Assembly (NCBI GenBank): GCA_002338335.1
Contig: DDIC01000072.1
Location: 1,462-14,877, forward strand
Direction: 5' to 3'
Length of the DNA stretch: 13,416 bases
Source: Bacteroidetes bacterium UBA1860
GTDB taxonomy: Bacteria > Bacteroidota > Rhodothermia > Balneolales > Balneolaceae
Part shown: positions 7,055 to 13,416 of the stretch, piece by piece
Layout of the letters: every line of letters begins with the position of its first letter
How positions within the stretch are numbered: position 1 is the first letter of the stretch
The notes under the pieces: generated by a model
The model's input: only the letters and a program-made list of their open reading frames with translations
Database searches by the model: none
Told to the model about the DNA's origin: nothing
Translations under genes and position numbers: made by a program

Positions 7055-8101
7055 TTACCGTGAATCCCTCATCCACTGTCTTGCATACGGCTCAAGGGGC
7101 GTATCATGCTGGCCGCGCATTACTAGATGATAGGCTTGACGACAGATCATCCCACCATTATCGGTACAAAGATCTATCGGTGGGATATGTAGGGCAATGT
7201 CATGCTCGTTGCAACTTGTAGCCAAAGTATCACGCAGAAGGAGATTCGCAGAAACACCCCCAGCTACAACCAGTGTACGGGCCCCTGTGTGCTCGCAAGC
7301 ATCTAGGGCTTTCTTTCGTAATACCTCGGTAATGGCAACATTGACACCCGCTGCAAGGTCCGGCAAATCATCCCCAAGTCGATGTTTAAGTTCGTCCTGT
7401 TCAAGACCCGACACTATTCCATACTCATCTTCAAGAAACCTACGAAGGTGTGTCTTTAGGCCTGAAAAGCTAAATTCATAGGGTTGATCCAGCATGGATT
7501 GCGGGAATGAAAATCGATTCGGATCGCCAGTTTGTGCAAGCGTATCAACCACGGGTCCTGCTGGATACCCAAGCCCCATCATTTTCCCAATTTTGTCGAA
7601 AGCCTCTCCAGCCGCGTCATCTCGGGTCTCACCCAAAAGGCGAATATCCTCTGAGGACGGTCCACTGATGTATTCCAATCGAGTATGCCCTCCACTCACA
7701 ACAAGTGCCACGTATGGATAAGGGATGTCTTGATCCTCTGTGCCTACCCAAGCGGCCATTTTATGTGCATCCAGGTGGTCCACACCTATGAGAGGATACC
7801 CTGTTTGGACTGCTAAACCTTTTGCAAAAGAGAGTCCAACCAATAGACTCCCCATCAGCCCAGGTCCAAGAGTGACGGCAATCCCGTCCAACTCCTCAAG
7901 TGTCACGCCCGCTTCGGAGAGCGCACGCTCAACGACGGCGGTAATGGCTTGGTCGTGTGCGCGGGAGGCTAATTCTGGGACGACACCTCCAAAAGCTTGG
8001 TGCCCTAGTTGCGAAGACCGAACATTAGAGAGGAGGTGTACCCCTTGGGAGACTGCAGCCGCCGTATCATCACACGACGACTCAATCCCTAAGAGTTTCA
8101 C
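7055..8101 (-). CDS. tsaD: tRNA N6-adenosine threonylcarbamoyltransferase
   Basis: The 348-residue TsaD (Gcp/YgjD/Kae1 family) transfers the threonylcarbamoyl group to A37 of ANN-decoding tRNAs, working with TsaB, TsaE and TsaC. MKLLGIESSCDDTAAAV opens the ASKHA-type ATP fold. The metal-binding pair is His109 and His113 in DHLDAHKMAA. VSGGHT at 135-140, GEAFDKIGKMMGLGYPAGP at 165-183, GGVSAN at 281-286 and CTDNGGM at 312-318 complete the nucleotide site. The start is GTG 8101, overlapping the dnaK stop by GTGA, so it is probably read with dnaK. A GAGGG stretch lies a few bases before the GTG but is also dnaK coding sequence. Partner t6A genes are not in the window. Confidence 0.96.
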   Translation of the reverse strand: MKLLGIESSCDDTAAAVSQGVHLLSNVRSSQLGHQAFGGVVPELASRAHDQAITAVVERALSEAGVTLEELDGIAVTLGPGLMGSLLVGLSFAKGLAVQTGYPLIGVDHLDAHKMAAWVGTEDQDIPYPYVALVVSGGHTRLEYISGPSSEDIRLLGETRDDAAGEAFDKIGKMMGLGYPAGPVVDTLAQTGDPNRFSFPQSMLDQPYEFSFSGLKTHLRRFLEDEYGIVSGLEQDELKHRLGDDLPDLAAGVNVAITEVLRKKALDACEHTGARTLVVAGGVSANLLLRDTLATSCNEHDIALHIPPIDLCTDNGGMICRQAYHLVMRGQHDTPLEPYARQWMRDSR

Positions 8102-10062
8102 TTGCCCTCTTTTTTGTCGTCCTCATCAGCGCCATCAGCGTCAGAGGCATCTTCATCTTCAATCACCTCATAGTCTGCATCGACCGCATCATCGCTCGAC
8201 TCAGAAGCACCTGTGCTTCCAGCGGCATCACCTTCGCCACCTTCAGCCCCACCTTCTTCAGCTGCTGCTTGATAAATCTCCTGCGATGCAGAAGCCCATG
8301 CCGCATTTACTGCAGCAATAGCACCTTCAATGGCCTCTAGGTCTTCACCCTCATTAGCTTTCTCTAGTTCTTCGAGCGCAGCCTCAATCTTCGTTTTATT
8401 ATCGTCAGAGATTTTGTCTTTGTATTCGTCGAGTTGCTTGCGTGTTGAGAAGACCAAGTTCTCAGCCTGATTTTTCACCTCAACCTGCTTGCGAAGTTTT
8501 TCATCTTCCTCCGCATGCTCTTCAGCAGCTTTGCGCATTTGTTCAATTTCAGAATTACTGAGACCAGAGCTTGATTCGATTCGAATGCTTTGTTCTTTTC
8601 CAGTACCCTTGTCTTTTGCAGACACATTGAGCACGCCATTGACATCCATATCAAACGTCACTTCCACTTGTGGAATACCGCGTGGTGCGGGTGGAATCCC
8701 ATCCAAATGGAAACGACCAAGTGTGCGGTTGTCTTGTGCCCGAGCACGTTCACCCTGAAGAATATGAATCTCCACACTGCTTTGATTGTCTGCAGCTGTT
8801 GAAAAGACTTCCGTTTTGGACGTAGGAATCGTGCTATTAGACTCAATTAGCTTGGTCATTACACCGCCTAGGGTTTCAATACCGAGTGTGAGTGGTGTTA
8901 CATCCAACAAGACAACATCCTCAACATCCCCAGCAAGGACACCCCCTTGAATCGACGCTCCAACAGCTACCACCTCATCAGGGTTCACCCCTTTGCTCGG
9001 CTCCTTGCCAAAAAACTCATTCACCACTTCTTGGATCTTAGGAATACGTGTAGACCCCCCTACAAGAATCACTTGATCAATCTCATTCTTCGTAATACCT
9101 GCATCCTTAATCGCCTTCTCACATGGACTAATGGTACGCTTGACCAAGTCGTCAACTAATTGCTCAAATTTTGAGCGAGTGATGTCCAGATTAATGTGCT
9201 TTGGTCCGGCATCCGTTGCTGTAATAAACGGCAGATTAACATTCGTTTTTTGAGAACTGGAGAGTTCAATTTTCGCTTTCTCGGCCGCATCTTTGAGTCG
9301 CTGCATAGCCATAGGATCTTTGCGAAGATCGACACCTTCCTCTTTTTTGAACTCTTCGGCCAAGTAATCAATCAATTTCTGATCAAAATCATCGCCACCA
9401 AGGTGGGTGTCTCCACTGGTTGATTTTACCTCAAACACACCATCGCCAAGCTCGAGTACAGACACATCAAATGTACCTCCACCCAAGTCATATACAATAA
9501 TGGTTTGATCGGTCTCTTTTTTATCCAGGCCGTATGCGAGAGCTGCTGCCGTGGGTTCATTGATAATACGCTTCACTTCAAGACCCGCAATCTTCCCTGC
9601 CTCTTGAGTAGCTTTGCGCTGAGCATCATTAAAATACGCTGGGACTGTAACAACCGCTTCAGTAACCTTTTCACCCAGATACTCTTCAGCTGTTTGCTTC
9701 ATTTTTTGAAGCACCATTGCTGAGATTTCCTGAGGAGCATATAACCGATCATCAATTTTGATACGTGCTGTTCCGTCATCACCTTTTTCAACGGCATACG
9801 CAACTTGACCGGACTCCTCCTTGACCTCATCGAACATCCGTCCCATGAAGCGCTTCACCGAAGCAACCGTTTTTTCGGGATTGGTAATCGCTTGACGCTT
9901 GGCAGGAGCACCCACCATACGCTCTCCATCTTTGGAGAAGGCTACAACCGAAGGTGTCGTCCGACCCCCTTCAGCGTTTTGAATCACCACAGGCTCACCG
10001 CCTTCCATGACGGCAACACATGAGTTGGTGGTTCCTAAGTCTATTCCTATGATTTTACCCAT
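8098..10062 (-). CDS. dnaK: Chaperone DnaK (Hsp70)
   Basis: This is a full-length 654-residue Hsp70, a cytosolic ATP-dependent folding chaperone that works with DnaJ and GrpE. The ATPase domain starts MGKIIGIDLGTTNSCVAV. It holds IINEPTAAALAYG (about 170), VYDLGGGTFDVS (about 195) and ILVGGSTRIPKIQ (about 335). The linker VVLLDVTPLTLGIET (about 390) leads into the substrate-binding domain and helical lid. The last 50 residues are an acidic low-complexity tail ending DDKKEGK. The frame stays open 51 codons further upstream, but only ATG 10062 gives the universal MGKIIGIDLGTTNS start, and AAGGA sits 10 nt before it. The 187-nt gap after aroA carries a sigma-54-type promoter and a perfect dyad, with no CIRCE operator. 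dnaJ and grpE are not adjacent. The stop overlaps tsaD. Confidence 0.97.
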   Translation of the reverse strand: MGKIIGIDLGTTNSCVAVMEGGEPVVIQNAEGGRTTPSVVAFSKDGERMVGAPAKRQAITNPEKTVASVKRFMGRMFDEVKEESGQVAYAVEKGDDGTARIKIDDRLYAPQEISAMVLQKMKQTAEEYLGEKVTEAVVTVPAYFNDAQRKATQEAGKIAGLEVKRIINEPTAAALAYGLDKKETDQTIIVYDLGGGTFDVSVLELGDGVFEVKSTSGDTHLGGDDFDQKLIDYLAEEFKKEEGVDLRKDPMAMQRLKDAAEKAKIELSSSQKTNVNLPFITATDAGPKHINLDITRSKFEQLVDDLVKRTISPCEKAIKDAGITKNEIDQVILVGGSTRIPKIQEVVNEFFGKEPSKGVNPDEVVAVGASIQGGVLAGDVEDVVLLDVTPLTLGIETLGGVMTKLIESNSTIPTSKTEVFSTAADNQSSVEIHILQGERARAQDNRTLGRFHLDGIPPAPRGIPQVEVTFDMDVNGVLNVSAKDKGTGKEQSIRIESSSGLSNSEIEQMRKAAEEHAEEDEKLRKQVEVKNQAENLVFSTRKQLDEYKDKISDDNKTKIEAALEELEKANEGEDLEAIEGAIAAVNAAWASASQEIYQAAAEEGGAEGGEGDAAGSTGASESSDDAVDADYEVIEDEDASDADGADEDDKKEGK

Positions 10063-10072
10063 AATCTTTTTT

Positions 10073-10077
10073 TCCTT
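10073..10077 (-). promoter_or_regulatory. Shine-Dalgarno-like AAGGA before dnaK
   Basis: The minus strand reads AAAAGGAAAAAAAGATT directly before ATG 10062, leaving 10 nt between AAGGA and the start. It is the only plausible ribosome binding site in front of a confident start in the window that is not itself coding sequence. It supports ATG 10062 over any start in the 51-codon upstream extension. The A-rich context may matter as much as the AGGA. Confidence 0.45.
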
Positions 10078-10182
10078 TTGTGCTTTCTTGCGAACAGGGA
10101 GAAGAGCGTCGCTTGCTGTGACGTCATCTCTATACAAAAAACGCCGCAAGAATGTTTTCAACGTTAATTCAGCAAGTATATG

Positions 10183-10198
10183 GCAATGATAGTGCCAA
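10183..10198 (-). promoter_or_regulatory. Candidate sigma-54 (-24/-12) promoter of dnaK
   Basis: The minus strand reads TTGGCAC, TATCA, TTGC. This matches the sigma-54 core consensus YTGGCAC-N5-TTGC at every fixed position compared, with the required 10 nt between the GG (10196-10195) and GC (10184-10183) pairs. Transcription would start near 10171, giving a leader of about 109 nt before dnaK. It lies wholly in the aroA-dnaK gap. The same bases also form a TGGCA-N7-TGCCA dyad, so a repressor or activator site is an alternative reading. A possible housekeeping promoter closer to the gene (TTGAAA at 10156-10161, TATAGA at 10129-10134) has a 21-nt spacer, too long to trust. Confidence 0.55.
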
Positions 10199-10226
10199 AG
10201 AGACGGCTCTGACACAAACCTGCAAT

Positions 10227-10248
10227 TTTGGCAGAATGTTATGCCAAA
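10227..10248 (-). promoter_or_regulatory. Dyad TTTGGCA-N8-TGCCAAA upstream of the dnaK promoter
   Basis: A perfect 7-bp inverted repeat begins one base after the aroA stop codon and is centred about 66 nt upstream of the predicted sigma-54 start site. The symmetry, non-coding position and distance fit a binding site for an enhancer-binding activator. Its half-site TTTGGCA is the same as in the promoter element downstream. It could instead form a weak hairpin at the aroA 3' end, but no T tract follows it, so an intrinsic terminator is unlikely. Confidence 0.45.
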
Positions 10249-10249
10249 T

Positions 10250-11653
10250 TCACGGCTTCTGTAGGCTCAACAGGTCCTGATAGAACGTTGGGTAGGAAAT
10301 AGAGGCACAAGATCCACCTTTAATGATCGATGGAGAATCATTTGGATCTACACAGGATGCAAGAACGGCAGCAGCCATGGCAATACGGTGATCGTGAAGT
10401 GCATCTACCGTGAACGGCTTTGGACGAAAATCAGAACGCCCATAAATCACCATTCCATCCGGTTTCTCTTGATACGACACACCAGCCGCCTCAAGCACGG
10501 AAGCCATGGCAGAGAGTCGATCGGTCTCTTTAATGCGTAACTCAGATGCATCTCGGATCTCCGAAGCGCCCTCTGCAAATGCCATAGCCACCATCAGAGC
10601 CGGTATCTCATCAATCACACCAGGAATTTGGTCGCCAGCAAGTGTTATCGGTTTTAGCGTCTGACCTTGCTGTAACGACCGCATCATCAGGGAACCCTGA
10701 GGTTCGACTTCTGGGGCTTGCATCGGCAAGTCCTCTGCATGCTCTGTTTCCTCTGCTTCCCATGCAATATCAGCCCCCATTTGTTGGAGCACCTCAAAGA
10801 TTTGAATTCGTGTTGGATTGCATCCAACTCCGGGCGCTTTCATCTCAACATTACCGTGAATCACACTTAATACGGCCCAAAACGTGGCAGCTGAGGGATC
10901 TTTGGGCACTGTAAAAGAGATGGCCTGACAAGGCGTTAAGCTAGAGGTTCGAATCCATCCTTGATCATCTTTATCAAGATCTAGTAAACGCTCCGTATGA
11001 TCTCGGCTTTGTTCAGGTTCACGCACCTCTACACCTTCTGAAAGAAACAATCCTGCAAGCAAAAGAGCCGATTTGACCTGTGCAGAAGCAACAGACAGAT
11101 CAAAGCTGACAGCGTGGTCGTCTTGTTGAGTACGTGTCGTATCTCGACCCAGCAATTGAATGGGAGCCTTTCCATCCCCGTTGGCTGTTTTGGATGCTAC
11201 ACCAAGACGTGAGAGTGGCTCAAGCACTCGCCCCATTGGACGACTACACAGCGATGCATCTCCGTCTAGTACGACGTTCACACCTGCTCCACCCAGCAGT
11301 CCCAATAACAGACGCATCGTTGTTCCTGAGTTGCCACAATCAAGAACATCCTCCTCGTCAATCTTTATGTTTTGCCATCGATCCCTTCCAAATCCGCGAA
11401 CAATCACCTTTTGAGTTCCATCACACAGAGCACTGGGCTCCACCTCGATCTCTACTCCTAGAGCACGAAGACAGGCTAAAGTCGATTGGGGATCCTCTGC
11501 CAGAGAGTATCCATCAATCATAGAATCTTCCTCCGATAGGGTCGCAAATAATGCTGCGCGATGAGCAATGGACTTGTCGGGGGGTAAATGGATCGTCCCA
11601 GTTAAACGGGTTGCTCCAGCAAGGGTGATATCTTGTGGGTTTGGCTCGGACAT
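10250..11653 (-). CDS. aroA: 3-phosphoshikimate 1-carboxyvinyltransferase (EPSP synthase)
   Basis: The 467-residue enzyme joins shikimate 3-phosphate and PEP to give EPSP, the sixth step of aromatic amino acid synthesis. LPPDKSIAHRAALFA carries Lys27, Ser28 and Arg32. DCGNSGTTMR at 105-114, SRPMGRVLEPL at 137-147, SAQVKSALLLAGL at 190-202, SRDHTERLL at 216-224, DEIPAL at 348-353, LRIKETDRL at 372-380 and DHRIAMAAAV at 421-430 mark both domains. SAQVKSA and SRDHTE resemble the class II/Bacillus-type enzymes. Gly110 at the site linked to glyphosate binding is the normal Gly, while Leu115 replaces the Pro of E. coli. An acidic insert at about 296-322 makes it longer than the usual 425-445 residues. 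ATG 11653 lies 3 nt after the TPR gene stop, so the two are probably co-transcribed. Confidence 0.95.
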   Translation of the reverse strand: MSEPNPQDITLAGATRLTGTIHLPPDKSIAHRAALFATLSEEDSMIDGYSLAEDPQSTLACLRALGVEIEVEPSALCDGTQKVIVRGFGRDRWQNIKIDEEDVLDCGNSGTTMRLLLGLLGGAGVNVVLDGDASLCSRPMGRVLEPLSRLGVASKTANGDGKAPIQLLGRDTTRTQQDDHAVSFDLSVASAQVKSALLLAGLFLSEGVEVREPEQSRDHTERLLDLDKDDQGWIRTSSLTPCQAISFTVPKDPSAATFWAVLSVIHGNVEMKAPGVGCNPTRIQIFEVLQQMGADIAWEAEETEHAEDLPMQAPEVEPQGSLMMRSLQQGQTLKPITLAGDQIPGVIDEIPALMVAMAFAEGASEIRDASELRIKETDRLSAMASVLEAAGVSYQEKPDGMVIYGRSDFRPKPFTVDALHDHRIAMAAAVLASCVDPNDSPSIIKGGSCASISYPTFYQDLLSLQKP

Positions 11654-11656
11654 GGG

Positions 11657-13416
11657 TTATCGTGAAGCATCCAAGAGTGTTTGGGCGTCTCTGGCTGCTT
11701 GCGTATTTGGATAGGTTTGCATTAATCGGTCCAACCAAACACGCGCCTCAGCGACATTCCCATCTAAAATTTGAAGCTCACCCAATCGGAACATAGATCT
11801 AGAGGCCCACTCTTCAAAGGCTTCGTACAATACAGTGACTTGCTCGTATTCATTTCTTGCACGTGTAACATCCCCTTCCAGTTGGTAACTCCGAGCATGA
11901 AGATAATTGGCCTCAGCTACTTGTTCCCGCACGCCCACGGATCTGGCAGGAGCCAACACCTCTCGTGCCTCGACGAGCTTCCCTTGATCCATATAAAGTC
12001 TTGCCAATCCTGTGCGTGCTTGCAGTGAGCTGGGTTGCTCCTCGAGGAGGGCACTATAAAGCTCGAGTGATTGCGCTTGCTCAGCCTCAGATCCAAGTCT
12101 TCGGTAGGCTTCTGCTCGGCCAAGCAACGCTTCCACTCGAAAACGATCGTCTCCATCTTGCAGCTGTTCAAACCAATCAATGGCACCTGTTAAATCACCC
12201 TCCTCCAAAGCCATTTGACCTAAGGTAGTGAGGCCGAATAACCGTTGCTCAGAGCCAGGAAATTGATTCACAAGGGTGCCATACGCTTCTTTTGCCCCGT
12301 CGCGATCACCCAATTGACGTTTAGCATCGCCAATTCCTGCATAGGCCGCCGGAAGGGATGCCTCACGGTTGGTCACACGGATATACTGCTCAAATTCTCG
12401 GATTGCCGCTTGGTAATCCCCCGACTGAACCAACGATTCGGCTTGTCTAAACCGCAATCGATCCGCAGTTGTCGTACTAGGATGACTCTCCAAAAAGGAT
12501 TCTAACAGCTCCTCAGCATCCGATTCTTCACCTAAAAAAAGCATCGCATACTGAATTCCATCAATCGCATCGATGATGTAGCTGCTACGTGGGTAGGCTT
12601 CCAAGATTTCTTGATAGGCCTCAACGGCCGACTCATACTCCCCCGCATTATAATAGGCATCCCCAATGGCAAACTGAGCTCTTGCCGCCCATGATACTCC
12701 TGGGCTCTGATCGATGAGGCGTTCAAACTCTTCAACCGCTTGACTCGTATTACCGAGGGTTAAGAATAAATAGCCAATATTATACTGCGCTTGCTCACGC
12801 ACCCTAGTAAAGGGATAGATTCGCAAGAGCTTTCGAAACTCTTCAATCGCCTCCATTTCCAAGCCAGCTCGATAATAACTATTGGAAACTTGGAACATGG
12901 CATAATCCCCTCCTGGCTCCGCTCCATAGGCTCGTTGGTACGTCTCAATGGCTTGATCATACGCACCTGTAGCAAAAAAGGCATCACCCAAACGAAGGCG
13001 CGCATCTGTATCAAAGGGGTAAAGTGCAATTGGAGGTGGATTGTAGTTAGACAAAAAAGCCTCCATAGGCTCAATCACGGCTTCATATTCCCCATTCATA
13101 AAGTGCGCCCAGGCCCATGCGTATCGAGCGGCCCCCAAAAACTCATGTCCAGGATATCGTGTCACAAATGACTCAAAGGATGCCGCTGCTTCACCATATT
13201 GCCTCAATTGAAACTGTGCATCCGCAGACCAAAACAACGATTCTGAGGCGAGCCTAGCCACCGTAGCCTGATCCTCCTCGCTCACCCCACGCACACGTTG
13301 ACCCTCCTGAAAAACACCCTCAAAAATAGGTTGTGCCTGTGCATAAGCTTGATTGATATACAATACCCACGCTTTTTGAAAGCGTGCCTGGATCTTAGCG
13401 GCCGCCGCAACGGCTT
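11657..13416 (-). CDS. Tetratricopeptide repeat protein (5' end outside window)
   Basis: The gene enters from the right edge and ends at TAA 11657-11659. The frame stays open to base 13416 (586 codons), upstream of the TTG at 13363, so that TTG is not a true start. The visible part is almost entirely TPR helices of 34-40 residues. Examples are AAASFESFVTRYPG, AIETYQRAYGAEPGG, AIEEFRKLLRIYP, AVEEFERLIDQSPG, AVEAYQEILEAYPRSSY and AREVLAPARS, with Gly-Asp/Tyr turn signatures such as GDAYYNAGEY. Repeats ending in Y/F-P resemble BamD/YbgF-type periplasmic TPR proteins of Bacteroidota, which act as assembly scaffolds. Whether it has a signal peptide cannot be seen. It sits 3 nt before aroA. A functional tie to aroA is not implied by the sequence, and the binding partner is unknown. 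Confidence 0.85.
   Translation of the reverse strand, partial: AVAAAAKIQARFQKAWVLYINQAYAQAQPIFEGVFQEGQRVRGVSEEDQATVARLASESLFWSADAQFQLRQYGEAAASFESFVTRYPGHEFLGAARYAWAWAHFMNGEYEAVIEPMEAFLSNYNPPPIALYPFDTDARLRLGDAFFATGAYDQAIETYQRAYGAEPGGDYAMFQVSNSYYRAGLEMEAIEEFRKLLRIYPFTRVREQAQYNIGYLFLTLGNTSQAVEEFERLIDQSPGVSWAARAQFAIGDAYYNAGEYESAVEAYQEILEAYPRSSYIIDAIDGIQYAMLFLGEESDAEELLESFLESHPSTTTADRLRFRQAESLVQSGDYQAAIREFEQYIRVTNREASLPAAYAGIGDAKRQLGDRDGAKEAYGTLVNQFPGSEQRLFGLTTLGQMALEEGDLTGAIDWFEQLQDGDDRFRVEALLGRAEAYRRLGSEAEQAQSLELYSALLEEQPSSLQARTGLARLYMDQGKLVEAREVLAPARSVGVREQVAEANYLHARSYQLEGDVTRARNEYEQVTVLYEAFEEWASRSMFRLGELQILDGNVAEARVWLDRLMQTYPNTQAARDAQTLLDASR

Noticed and set aside
7034..7057. Bidirectional terminator between convergent rnhA and tsaD
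   Set aside because: Only a 4-bp GGTA/TACC symmetry is present in the 21-nt gap, and it overlaps the tsaD stop; there is no stable stem or T run.
10119..10126. TGACGTCA perfect 8-bp palindrome in the dnaK leader
   Set aside because: An 8-bp palindrome is easily met by chance in 13 kb, stands alone, and matches no bacterial regulator that I can name with confidence.
10063..10215. 51-codon N-terminal extension of dnaK in the same open frame
   Set aside because: Its residues do not resemble Hsp70. It overlaps the sigma-54-like promoter, and the universal MGKIIGIDLGTTNS start lies at ATG 10062 with an AAGGA before it.
13361..13363. TTG as start of the TPR gene
   Set aside because: The same frame continues without a stop to the window edge with plausible protein sequence (KIQARFQKAWVLYINQAYAQ), so the real start is outside the window.
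1..13416. Phage, transposon, CRISPR, tRNA, rRNA or defence system
   Set aside because: No repeat arrays, integrase or transposase motifs, or tRNA-like cloverleaf are seen. Apart from one unknown gene and one remnant the content is core housekeeping.

Overview
The window is a gene-dense bacterial chromosomal segment of mostly core housekeeping genes. Three features point to the Bacteroidota in the broad sense, perhaps the Rhodothermota/Balneolota branch: the prs-rplY(ctc)-pth order, a membrane pyrophosphatase directly behind it, and a near-total lack of Shine-Dalgarno sequences in front of confident genes. The methyltransferase, with its WYxxWFDxxxYKLLYxxRD opening, also looks like a Bacteroidota family. 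This placement is inference from memory of gene order and families, not from a search.

Layout. Bases 1-4494 (+ strand) hold the 3' end of prs, then rplY, pth, hppA and an unrecognised 235-residue gene. pth, hppA and the unknown gene are separated by only 4 nt each and look co-transcribed. Bases 4449-4857 are a low-coding stretch. It holds a short minus-strand ORF resembling the last blade of a beta-propeller, probably a gene remnant, and some inverted repeats. Bases 4858-5679 (- strand) encode a SAM-dependent methyltransferase, divergent from pyrF-rnhA (5721-7033, + strand), whose genes overlap by GTGA. From 7055 to the right edge everything is on the minus strand. In transcription order this is a large TPR protein (5' end outside the window), aroA (3 nt gap), then dnaK and tsaD (GTGA overlap).

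Function. The set covers nucleotide synthesis (prs, pyrF), ribosome and peptidyl-tRNA quality control (rplY, pth), PPi-driven ion pumping (hppA), RNA/DNA hybrid removal (rnhA), tRNA t6A modification (tsaD), protein folding (dnaK) and the shikimate pathway (aroA). No phage, transposon, CRISPR array, tRNA or rRNA is visible.

The most interesting signal is in front of dnaK. A near-consensus sigma-54 (-24/-12) promoter, TTGGCAC-N5-TTGC with exact GG-N10-GC spacing, lies about 110 nt upstream of the dnaK start. A perfect dyad, TTTGGCA-N8-TGCCAAA, lies about 66 nt further upstream, and no CIRCE element is seen. This suggests that the main Hsp70 chaperone may be controlled by sigma-54 and an enhancer-binding activator, or by an unknown regulator that binds TTTGGCA half-sites.
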